A model generated the notes under the pieces. It searched no databases. It saw nothing but the letters and a program-made list of their open reading frames with translations, and was not told the origin of the DNA. From the NCBI RefSeq assembly GCF_932526225.1, contig NC_064047.1, positions 9,413,994 to 9,477,993 of the forward strand: a stretch of 64,000 bases of DNA, in the 5' to 3' direction. Of this stretch, positions 11,205-20,545 are shown one piece after another. Origin of the DNA: Nematostella vectensis. Lineage: Eukaryota > Cnidaria > Anthozoa > Actiniaria > Edwardsiidae. The number at the start of each line of letters is the position of its first letter. Position 1 is the first letter of the stretch. Both the position numbers and the translations under genes were made by a program.

Positions 11205-12365
11205 TCATAGGTTTTTTTAGAACAAGATACTTATATAATATAAAACTAAAAACAAACTTTTGCTTTTTAAATAATAAATCTGTAAAGAAAACAGTTTTCT
11301 ATCAACCTAAAGATAATGGGAAAGGGGATATTTTAGAAAAGTACTGAATATAATTATCACATTATTGTTATTGTATTTTCTCTTCAAAAATTTAAGGAAG
11401 AGTCATATTTCTTCCTTTTTCTTCTCCCTGTTGACTATTTTTATGCAATTGATGCTCTTTGCTATTTCCCCTCTACACCAAAAATAAATTAATGAACAGA
11501 TTTGATTTTTAAATTAGAAATTTTCATTTTATATTTTCTTTTTAGGATTTTCTTTCCAAGTCTCTTGCCCATTACATTTATTTTAGATGTTTAGATTTAT
11601 TTCATTGGAATAGTTAGATCCAGGGTTTCTCAAAATACCAAAACTATAATGCATTACTGGATGTATATTTGTAGATATTAACTCCCATGGGGATGGAAAA
11701 TCACCACTTAAAATGGTACATTAAATCTTCAGCATTGCATCTTATCTAAAACTATATTCCATCTTTGAAATTCTGTTTCATCCATTGTTCTTCGCAAGAA
11801 CAAAGCTTGTCAGAATGTAGCTTTACAAATTTACATTAATGGAACTTTTATTAAGGGGAAGGGTTTTTTAGGGCAAGATACTTTCAAGTTGAGTCAATTC
11901 ACTTTATATCTCCTCTCCCGTCGATTATTTTTTAGTCAATTGATATTCTTTGATTCCTCTCTACCCCAAACATAGTTCAATGAAAGGGTTTGGTTTGAAA
12001 TTAGAAGTTATTATTTTCAATCTTTTTTTCTTCATTGCATTCATTTGGGAGTAGGCCACCAACAACAAGGCCACTATATGGTAAAGTGGGGTGCACCAAT
12101 ATGTAATGCATGAAAGGAGATATATTTTTGGATTTTAACTTCCAGACATTTTTCTGAATATTCGGTCCAATGAAGGAGAGAATCGCCACTAAATCAATAC
12201 ATAAAAATCACAGTATGGCATCTAAACAGTCTCAATATATTATTTTGAATCTTTGGAATGCTGTTACATCCACGACATTTTCTGCACAAGGGCAAAGCTT
12301 GTGGAAGTATTGTTTTGATTAAAAAAAAAGATATTCATAATGGAACTTCTATGATGGGACATAAG
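11205..12365. repeat. Diverged tandem duplication of about 0.6 kb
   Basis: Copy 1 (about 11205-11855) and copy 2 (about 11856-12365) share, in the same order, TTTTTTAG..CAAGATACTT, CTCCC.GT.GA.TATTTTT, CCCC.A..ATA, GCATTACTGGATG-like and AAGCTTGT segments. AT-rich, no convincing gene. Confidence 0.6.
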
Positions 12366-12837
12366 AATTTACCATTAGACTCTTGACAACTTTGATAGCC
12401 ATTACACACCAGGAATTGTGTTTGTTAACTTTGATGTACTGCATAATTTAAATTATTGAATAAGGCCTGGATCCATTTGGTTGGTACAATAAATAAATCT
12501 CAGTAGAGAGCAGGATCCTAGACCCCCCAATAATACCTTTGATCAGTCAACACAAAAGGTGTTTATGCTGGCTCCGCTTTTAGGCAGTGCCTAAATCTAT
12601 ATATTACAATAGCTGTAAAAAGCCTCGAATTATTGGATGGGGGCCACGATACAGAAACATTAAGAAAACAATAGGGGGGGGCACAGACACACCACTTACT
12701 GGGCATTTTTTTAAGCATTAGGCTAGTGCCCCCCCCCTGCTGCGGTCCTGTATTACGTACACAAATTACAGATGTATTTGGTACACAAATTACACGTTAT
12801 CTGATCTGACTACTTAGGCTTTTGGGAAAGAGATTAA

Positions 12838-12850
12838 GTTTTGGCGGGAA
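12838..12850 (+). promoter_or_regulatory. E2F-like site upstream of the Mis18 gene
   Basis: The sequence TTTTGGCGGGAAAC lies about 57-69 bp before the Mis18 start codon and fits the E2F consensus TTTSGCGGGAAA. Cell-cycle control of a centromere-licensing gene through E2F is plausible, but this is inference from the motif alone. Confidence 0.55.
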
Positions 12851-12906
12851 ACACGCTGTCAGCGGTTCTGACTGACATGCGCATATGAGCAAAAACATTA
12901 AAGAAC

Positions 12907-15900
12907 ATGGCGGATGTGACAGCAAGTGTTGATCAAAGTACCGTGTCAGATCGTGGACAAAACGCATCTCCAGAAACCGTCGACGATATCTTACCCATAG
13001 TTTTCCAATGCCTTAGCTGTCAAGTTATTCTAGGAGATAGTTTTTCTTGGGTTTGTGCCGATCAAGACCTGCAAGTTGTGGTTCTGTCAGGTAACTTATG
13101 TGAGACGTTGCGCTTTGTGAATCGTACTCGTATCTTACTAGACATCTTACTAGCCAAAGTAATTGTACAGTTAAACCTTCTGGTTAAAAGGGCAACTTTT
13201 ATCGATATAAGGATTTCATTTTGGGAGCTAATGATTTTTAACTCTCCAAATTTTAGCTGCCTTTTTACAGGCGCGTACCCATGATTGTCTAAGTTAGATG
13301 TGCGCCACACACTCATACCTGTCAACTCTCCCGCATTAGGCGGGAGTCCCAAGATATTTAATTCCTTCTCCCGCTCTCCCGCGTTGAGCACCAAATATCC
13401 CGCTTTTTAGCGATTTTTATCGCTTCCGAAAAATTATTCTATAGAAAATCGTCATTTTGCCTATTTTCTATTAAAATATTTGAAACAATAATTCACTTGA
13501 AACAGGGGAGGTGGATTGGGTGGATATCCACTCCCCTTTTTGAGTAAAAAAAATGGAAAGTCACTTTGTTTAAAGAGAATAAATGTCTGAAGGACGGAGG
13601 GAGTGGCCAATTCCCTTCTGGACGTTGCTGACGCGACCAATCAAATTCAGCGTGAAGTATTGTAAGATCTATGTAGTGACCTACCAAAAACCAATTGATT
13701 ATAAGCCGTCTATCCGGCCATTATCCACCCCCCATTTTGAAATCCTGGATCCACCCCTGGTTTTTTGAAGAGGAAACTTAGAAGCTATTTTCATTGTTAT
13801 AAAGCTGTCACATCAAATGTGTCAATAGAAGAAGGATTGGAGACGTCAACAGATGGACAGGATATTGGCAGGTTTGTATTTGATGAGCAGTTTGTCAAAA
13901 ACTTTCCATAGCATTTCATGGGATGACATTTACTGGCTTGTCCTTGTCCCAATTTAGCTTGAAGATTGAGCTGAATAAAAATAGAACTGCCCAGACATAT
14001 TCAAGTGTCCGTCAGCTCATCCTTGGGAACCCAGGGTGTCAAGGTCACAGGTGGGAGAAGGTGACGGAACAACGCTGGCGGAGGGGAGGGGGTAGGAAAG
14101 TAGATTTATGTAGTTAGCACGCCTCATTATGCTGACCTTGTCGCCCTGAATACCCGAGGATGCCATCACCCAGAATTCATCTGACACTCACCTCTTCTTT
14201 CTCAGTCTGTAAGATTCACTGGGGACTGTTACGAAGCGATGATATCTGTATATATTCATGGAAATATGGAGGGGAGTCACAATGATATTCTTCTTGCCTG
14301 TTAAAATTTCTTGTAATTCCTGAACTGATAAAAATATTTCAATAATAGATATGCTGTTTCCTTTTTTTCAGCACATTTATTCCACTGAGATGCAAGTCTT
14401 GCAAATCTGGAATTGGTAGAATTTACAGAACCACACCTCTAGAACTTGATATGATAAGGTATACAGACTCAACCCAATTGATCAACCTGAAAATTATCTT
14501 ATCAACATTTAATGATTGCCTCATTAGTTTAGGTTTTCATGTTGTTCTCATATTTATTAATGAATTAATAAGTGAAATCATTGTAATTACAGGGATGTTT
14601 TTTCATTGGATTGCTCTAGTATTAAAAGGTATTGTACTTTTTAAAAAAATTTACACAGTATTGAGTTTTAACAATTGTTGTATGACAATTTTTTTTATGT
14701 ATTTTTGTGTTTTTCACACTTTAAAACAGTTATGAGTTAGGAACTCAAGCTGGAAAGAATTCTTATAAAACAGCAGATGAACTTCTAGACATACCTACTG
14801 CAAAGGATCTAAAAAATGAAATATTGAAGGTGAGTTATCATATTTACCTAGATGCATTTGAACTCTCAAGGGCTATACTCATAAAAAGGAAGAAAATGCA
14901 TTTAAAAAATATTTTCTGTTAATTATGTGTGTTTGAATGTGTTCATACAAACTACTAAAACAATAAGTTTATTGACCTTTTATGAATGAGGGCCATTTGC
15001 TAGAAAACTTTGCACCAGGTTAGAATGTTCAACCTCTGAAAGTAAAGACTATTGATTGATTGATTGGTTAATTGATTGGTTGGTTGGCTGGTTGATTGAT
15101 TGATTGATTGGTTGATTGTTGATTGATTGATTGGTTGATTGATTGGTTGAATAAAATGTGGTTTAGTATATAACATGCACCATGATTTGATGTCCTTTTT
15201 GAGTAAAAAAAGTGTCTTATTAATGGTAAAAATAGGTTCAGTTATAAAAGAGACAATTAAGCTGTTTACTTTATTGTACTGTAAATTGAATGAACTGAGG
15301 TCAGACAAACCCCTGAGTTCTGAGTCTGCATTCAACTGGCAACACCATCAGTCAGACAGTGCGGAATAGTCACAAAAAAAAAATGTTTTTTAGAGCATCC
15401 TATTTACTCGACACTTTTACATTTAAAATCCTAATACGCATTCAAGAATAGCCTGGAACTGAGAAACACAAGCTTCTAGGAAGCTCACATATGTTCAAAA
15501 ATTAAAATTCTGGGCTGAGAGACAGAATGATACTATCCATGTCTTGATTGGGAATCGAACCCGTTTCAGCAGAGGTGAGAGGCCCCATATATGCTAAGGT
15601 GCTGACACACTAGGTCATCCATAATCCCACATATATCACAGCATTTCCATCAAACAAACTTCTCTTCTCATTTTTTTACTCTTTTTTCCTCTGTCATCTT
15701 TTTCCAGCTACAAAGTGTTGTTGTGTCATTGAATGAAAGGCTGCAATCTGTGGAAAAAGTCATCCCAGAAACAGATGGAATTGGAATATCAACTATTAAC
15801 AATGACAATAATACATACAGTGAAAGACAGCCTCCACATAGCCTAAACAATAAAAGGGCATACACAGAGATGGAGAAAAAGGGGACTGTCCATCAAAACA

Positions 15901-15929
15901 TCAAGCATTCAAAGCGTATAAGGACCTGA
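12907..15929 (+). CDS. MIS18A: Mis18-family centromere protein (Mis18-alpha-like), complete
   Basis: Mis18 proteins license centromeres for CENP-A loading through the HJURP pathway. Exons: 12907-13090, 13805-13871, 14372-14458, 14593-14628, 14730-14829 and 15708-15929 (TGA). They join in frame to 231 residues starting MADVTASVD. The Yippee/Mis18 zinc fold shows FQCLSC (Cys35, Cys38) followed by ILGDSFSW, and a second pair RCKSC (Cys91, Cys94) followed by GIGRIYR and FSLDCSSIKS. The C-terminal exon (LQSVVVSLNERLQSVEK) looks like the short coiled coil used for Mis18 oligomerisation, then a basic tail (KHSKRIRT). The family call is strong; alpha rather than beta (OIP5) is suggested by GDSFSW but not proven. 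Introns contain MITEs and a tRNA-like SINE fragment. Confidence 0.9.
13315..13500. repeat. ATACCTGTCAAC TIR family, partial copy
   Basis: Starts CATACCTGTCAACTCTCCCG and runs to ATATTTGAAACAATAATTC. It matches the right half of the complete elements at 17609-17897 and 24885-25248. It lies in Mis18 intron 1 and accounts for the minus-strand frame there. Confidence 0.7.
13503..13764. repeat. MITE with CAGGGGTGGATCC ends
   Basis: Left end ACAGGGGAGGTGGATT and right end ATCCTGGATCCACCCCTG are imperfect inverted repeats about 260 bp apart. The same end type is seen at about 48308-48390. Mis18 intron 1. Confidence 0.55.
14020..14165. repeat. Copy of the GC-rich element at 7529-7745
   Basis: Shares CAAGGTCACAGG and the GCTGACC..CCTGAATACC end with the element upstream of Mis18. 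It lies in Mis18 intron 2, before the exon at 14372. Confidence 0.45.
15050..15155. repeat. (ATTG)n imperfect tetranucleotide repeat
   Basis: A run of TTGATTGATTGGTTGATTG-type sequence in Mis18 intron 5. It produces a Gln/Asn-rich minus-strand frame that is not a gene. Confidence 0.85.
15535..15640 (-). repeat. tRNA-like sequence, probable SINE head
   Basis: On the minus strand there is an exact B-box (GGGTTCGATTCCC, plus coordinates 15550-15562). It is preceded by GACCTAGTGTGTCAGCACC, an A-box-like region, and by CCTCTCACCTCTG between them. It does not fold into a convincing tRNA by eye, so I read it as a degenerate tRNA-derived SINE. Mis18 intron 5. Confidence 0.4.
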
Positions 15930-16020
15930 CCTTCCCTATGGATTTGCAGAATAAGAGAAAGGGCTCCAAAACTGTTCAGTTGTGGACTTTCAAACCATTG
16001 TGAGTCTAGCATAAGCTTGT

Positions 16021-16404
16021 GGCCCAGACAAAGGAGCATGGCAGAATGTATTGCTATTTAACATGCGATTGATTTTATTACATTTTGTAAGGGGAGATAT
16101 CAGTTGCGCTGTTCAGGGTGTAGGGCTCGGATTATGAATTGGATTATGTTTGTCAACAGGTTTTTTGTTTGTTTGATGCCGAAATCACTTCTCTCGCTGT
16201 CTGTAACCGATAAACGAACAAAGACCCTGTTGACAAACATAATCCGTCAAGCCAATGCGAGCCCAACACCCCAAACAGCGCAACTGATTACCCCTTATAA
16301 AACAAACACCCATGAGATATTGCATAACAAAGTGGTTTATTTTTGTAATAATATCAATGGCGCGTTAAATAGAAACACATTCTGCCGTGCTCCTTTGATC
16401 CAGA
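16021..16404. mobile_element. Foldback/MITE with long imperfect TIRs
   Basis: Left arm from GGCCCAGACAAAGGAGCATG and right arm to GTGCTCCTTTGATCCAGAG are inverted repeats extending inward (CAGAATGT, AAGGGGAGATATCAGTTGCG, GATTATGTTTGTCAACAGG with their complements). It starts about 90 bp after the Mis18 stop, so it probably overlaps that gene's 3' UTR. Confidence 0.75.
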
Positions 16405-17404
16405 GAAAAGGGAGGGGTGGCTCGAGAGGTGGGTGGTGATGTGGCTGAAAAGTTTGTGAAAAGTTCAGACCAGCTCCTTTACTTGACTGAGAAGTAGAGC
16501 ATTATTCCCCACTGCAACCTCTGGGAGGAGGGGGGGGGGGGTACAGTACTTTCTCTGTAGCTTCCTGCCTATGGCCCTTAGGTACAATGTGCTTTCTTGC
16601 TACCATAAAGTGTCAGAGGGAAAACTCTGTATAAAAACAATTCTCCATACAGGGGAATGACCACCTCGTACCCAGGCGTCTCAAGTCAGTAAAAAAACAA
16701 GTGAAAAATATATTAGTAAGCACAATGGGCCATGGGAAGGTTTAGTGCTGGTACAAAGGAACAAGGGAAGGGTCAATGGGAGAGCCCTGTCACGCTAGTA
16801 AGCACCTGGGTACGAGGCAGGGGAGTGATAGATCTCTTGAAGAGGGAGACTCTGCACAGCAAGTGGTCGAGTCTATGATTTGCTTCTTTCACGCCTGCCC
16901 TCTTGCTGCACCCAACATGGCGGAAAAACATGACATGTCACTTAAAATAAGCTTATTTCACATCAAATAATGATGAAAATGCCTTTAAGTACTTAGTGAG
17001 TAATAGCAAACAAAATATCAAATGCGACATTTTTTAATTTATGCAACTTTTTGTAAAATGTTATTGAAATCTGAGCTTCGTTCCTGAGCCCATGCAGCAC
17101 ATAGCACAAGAACGATCAGAAAAATATCTTAAAAAGCCAAAATCTGAGTGTGCATTTTGGCCTCACACTATTTGTATTTTGAAAAGGAAAAATCAGTCTT
17201 TTTTCTCTCTCTCTTCGAAGTGTGCATGTTCAATAGGTTTTTCAGTCATGGTGGTGCACCAATAAAGATGTGAACTCCTGGAGAAAATATATTATAAAAT
17301 GTTTTGTTGCTTCATAGTGTACTCTTCTTTTTCAGCTATTGATAAGCAATGGGTGGGTACTCTGGGCCTCCTGTCCCTTCTCTTGACACAGATTTCCTTA
17401 GGGG
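16405..17404. other. Intergenic repeats, no gene seen
   Basis: Contains a poly-G run near 16530. A segment at about 16666-16825 has inverted ends CCTCGTACCCAGG and CCTGGGTACGAGG. About 17000-17215 is related to 31105-31315 (shared ATAGCAAACAAAATATCAA and CATTGAAATCTGAGCTT). No coding or RNA gene is supported. Confidence 0.5.
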
Positions 17405-17608
17405 GTCCTTGCCAGTCACACCTTTATTATTGTTTTGATTTAATATTAGAAGTCACATAATGTACTAAAATCTCAAAATAACCATCTAAAAATGAAGTTT
17501 TATACTTTATTTACCATTCAATCTAAAATGTCTCATTGGCTTCCCCAAATCCGCCAATGGAAATGGATTCTTTTTAGAACTTGGTACTTTGCTAGGATGA
17601 CAAAATGT
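17405..17608. repeat. MITE of the TTGTCAGCC..GACAAAATG family, truncated
   Basis: Carries GCCAGTCACACCTTTATTATTG at the left and GGTACTTTGCTAGGATGACAAAATG at the right. Here the usual right end (GCGGCTCACAG..CTCTTTAA) is cut off exactly where the next element starts at 17609. Other copies: 44350-44478, 47294-47479, 60341-60450. Confidence 0.65.
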
Positions 17609-17897
17609 ATACCTGTAAACTCTTCCGTATTTGGCATTGAGCACCAGATCTCCCGCTTTCGATCTATTTTTATTGCTCCGAAATATTCTATAGAAAATCA
17701 ACATTTCCTCTATTTTCTATAAGAATAATTTAAACAATAATTTGAGCGAGCACAATTTGTGTGCAAGAACCTACTATATGGCAAATGCCTGAGGGTATAC
17801 CCAACTCAGCCCTCCCCTCAAAAGTAAAAACCTATACCTTGCCCCTCCCCCAAAAAATTGTCAAGCCTTGATGAGATTTTCGGAGGTTGACAGGTAT
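17609..17897. mobile_element. Complete TIR element, ATACCTGTCAAC family
   Basis: Left end ATACCTGTAAACTC, right end GAGGTTGACAGGTAT. It is in reverse orientation to the copy at 24885-25248. It interrupts the MITE at 17405-17608, so it is the younger insertion. Confidence 0.75.
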
Positions 17898-18350
17898 TGA
17901 AATGGCTTCTGACAGGGACTGTTTAAGACCGTGTTGGCTTAATAAAAGGGACAAGCAATTCTTGGCTAAAAGGCATAACATCCCAGATGACAGAGATGAA
18001 GGGGAAAAAAGAGCAAGCTAACTGGCCGCAACAAAAGCAGAAGAGTAGGTGTAGTAGGGTTATATTTGCTTAATTATATTATTTAGTTCAGATTAATTTA
18101 GATTATAATGTCTTCTTTTGGGGCTTTCATGCTTGTAAAAAGTTAATTATATTATTAAAAAATCGGAAAATGATTGTAGAAGCATGCATTAGGTCATTAC
18201 AACATCGTTTTATTGGGGTGGTGCTTATTTGATATTTTACTTCTTAGAGGGGGGCGCTTATTTGATACTTTTTTTAGGAAGATAACAAATAAAAATGCTA
18301 TACTCGGAAGCTTGGGATTCCTGTGTACGAGCAGCAATGGGTCTAGGTCT

Positions 18351-20422
18351 GTTCCAACTGGGAAGCAATTTCCCACGGACGTAGAATGTGGTCGAGTCCG
18401 CGGACTCCCAGCGGTCATACCCAACCTCACAGTCGGAATTTTCCGATCACCATCTCCGGAAAGGGCGAGATTGTCGGAGAAATCCAAGATGGCGATCCGA
18501 CTTTTGTGTGTGGTGACAGACCATATAAATATCTAGTCTTAGTCTACTCAATTTAGTTAGTGTTTATTAATTTATATGTCGTCAGGCAGATTAAAAAATT
18601 AAATAAGCAAGAACGGACGAGTGAGTCAGCCAATTATTTTCCTAATCTCGACTTAGGAACGCGGGGTTCGTTTGCCTTTTATCCCTGGTAATCATAAGAA
18701 CGCAAACATAGCAGGCGCGTACACAGGATTAGCTGATGGGGGTGAAGGGGTTGCGCAGGGGTGTCTACAAAACGAAGACCTAAAACCTAATACCTAAAAC
18801 CTGTTAGACCCCAAAAGCTACGATCCCCCAAAAATTTCAGTTATTATTTAGTCTAACTTGTTTCCCAAATGGTTACACAGCGCGAAAGTTTCATATGGAA
18901 TCAGTGATCCTTATGAGGCAATTCAGCGGATTTTGTTGTGCTTTTCATGGAGGAAATATTCTCATGTGCGCGCCAAGAACTATTTTTAATCGTCGTAATT
19001 GCACTAATTTTTTAGACACGCTCCTTTGCCCGAAAAAATATCCCAAAAACTCTCCCGGTAACCTAACAGACCCGGCAATCATCGGTAATTCAGAAAAATG
19101 CATCCAGAAAAGTTTTCGAACTCCCTGGCGAGGAAGAGTGTTAATCAAAACAAAGCTTTTGCGTAGCGTGCCGATACGGGTTCCCGACAAGTAAATTATA
19201 ATTTCCAAATTTATGAATAGATTGGCTAAATAGTTATTGAAATCCAAGTTTTGTCGATGTCTGTAGACAACTTGCACCCCAAACATTGCTGTGGCATCGA
19301 CATTTTTCGAAAGAAAGACAAGAACAAGTAAATAAAGTCTCATTAGAAAAACTTCTAATAATTTCGCAAAGCTGTTTATATTTTTAGGCGTACTGTGACA
19401 GCTCAATGTCAAATCATTTGACAGAGATGAAACCTGATTGGTTGAAAGGAAATCCGATAAAATGATGTAAGCCTTGATTAGCCCACTTTTTCCGGGCAGT
19501 GGAATGGTTTTCTCTGTGATGAAAACTTTCTACAACTAGAACATGAAGCGATTTCCCGTATAAAGTTAGCGGGCAATTATGATTTTGGAAGAAACACCCG
19601 AAAAAGTTTACCGGGTGACATTTCGGGTTTCTGAGTTTATCGGCGTTTTAAGAAACGACCACTTGGAAACACAAGTATTTCACTATTTCCCAATTAAAAA
19701 AACAAATTGAATAAGCTTATTATCTCATAAGGATCACTGATTTCACATGAAACTTCCACGCTGTGTAGCCATTTTGGGAAACAAGGTATAGGCTAAGGGG
19801 TCGTAGCTTTTGGGGTCACAGGTTTTAGGTTTTAGGTCTTCGTTTTGTAGAAGCCCGGTTGCGCAGCCATAGGTATCATATAATACCTATCTGAAAAAAA
19901 TGCCAATTCATGATGTTATTTCTTTAGACTCTTCTGTGAGTTTTAATTGAAAATTTTAAAGTACTTATAATAATAAGTTACTTATGATGACGAGTATATA
20001 TCCATGTACATCCATTGTGAATATAACTTCATATGCTAAGAGGTACCCATTAAAGTAAGTAAAAAAAGTGCTCAATTAAGCTTACGCTTATAACTTTAGT
20101 AAAATAGAACAAAGGAAAAAAAGTAAAAGCACCCCCCAGCTGTCATGGTTCAAAGTTATGTAAGATACATTATCTGAAAATTTAAATGAAAATGGTTGGA
20201 AAATTTCATTCAGCATACGACAAAGGCAGGAATTGTCTCTCTTACTCGTATGGGTACATAAGAGAGAGACTTTTTTGTCATATGGCCGCCATCTTCTTTT
20301 ATGATGCTCGATTCCGAAGATGTTTATTCGGAAGTTTCCGATTGAGAGGTTGGGTATGACCGCTGTATGGCCGCGGACTCGACCACAATCTACGTCCGTG
20401 GGAAATTGCTTCCCGTTCCAAC
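18351..20422. repeat. Nested inverted-repeat structure
   Basis: Outer arms 18351-18500 and 20283-20422 are inverted copies (shared GGGAAGCAATTTCCCACGGA, GAGTCCGCGGACTC, GTCATACCCAACCTC). Inner arms 18751-18922 and 19722-19868 are also inverted copies (AAAACGAAGACCTAAAACC, CAGTGATCCTTATGAG). The core 18923-19721 has a minus-strand 155-codon frame that I do not recognise. The right outer arm ends about 120 bp before the first exon of the CNB-domain gene. Confidence 0.7.
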
Positions 20423-20545
20423 ATGGCGGACATTTTCATCGGTAACCAAGCGGGAGTGTTTATAATTTTCTCTAGAAGATAAGAAAAATGCTAAGATACG
20501 ATACAAGCTTTTCGTGTTGAAAACAGATTCCTTTATTTTGCTTTG

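Noticed and set aside
15535-15640. Functional tRNA gene
   Set aside because: B-box is perfect but the acceptor and D arms do not pair by eye; more likely a SINE or tRNA relic.
18945-19412. 155-codon minus-strand frame with hydrophobic start
   Set aside because: Lies between inverted-repeat arms, not recognised, no splice or promoter support. Mentioned only as part of the inverted-repeat structure.
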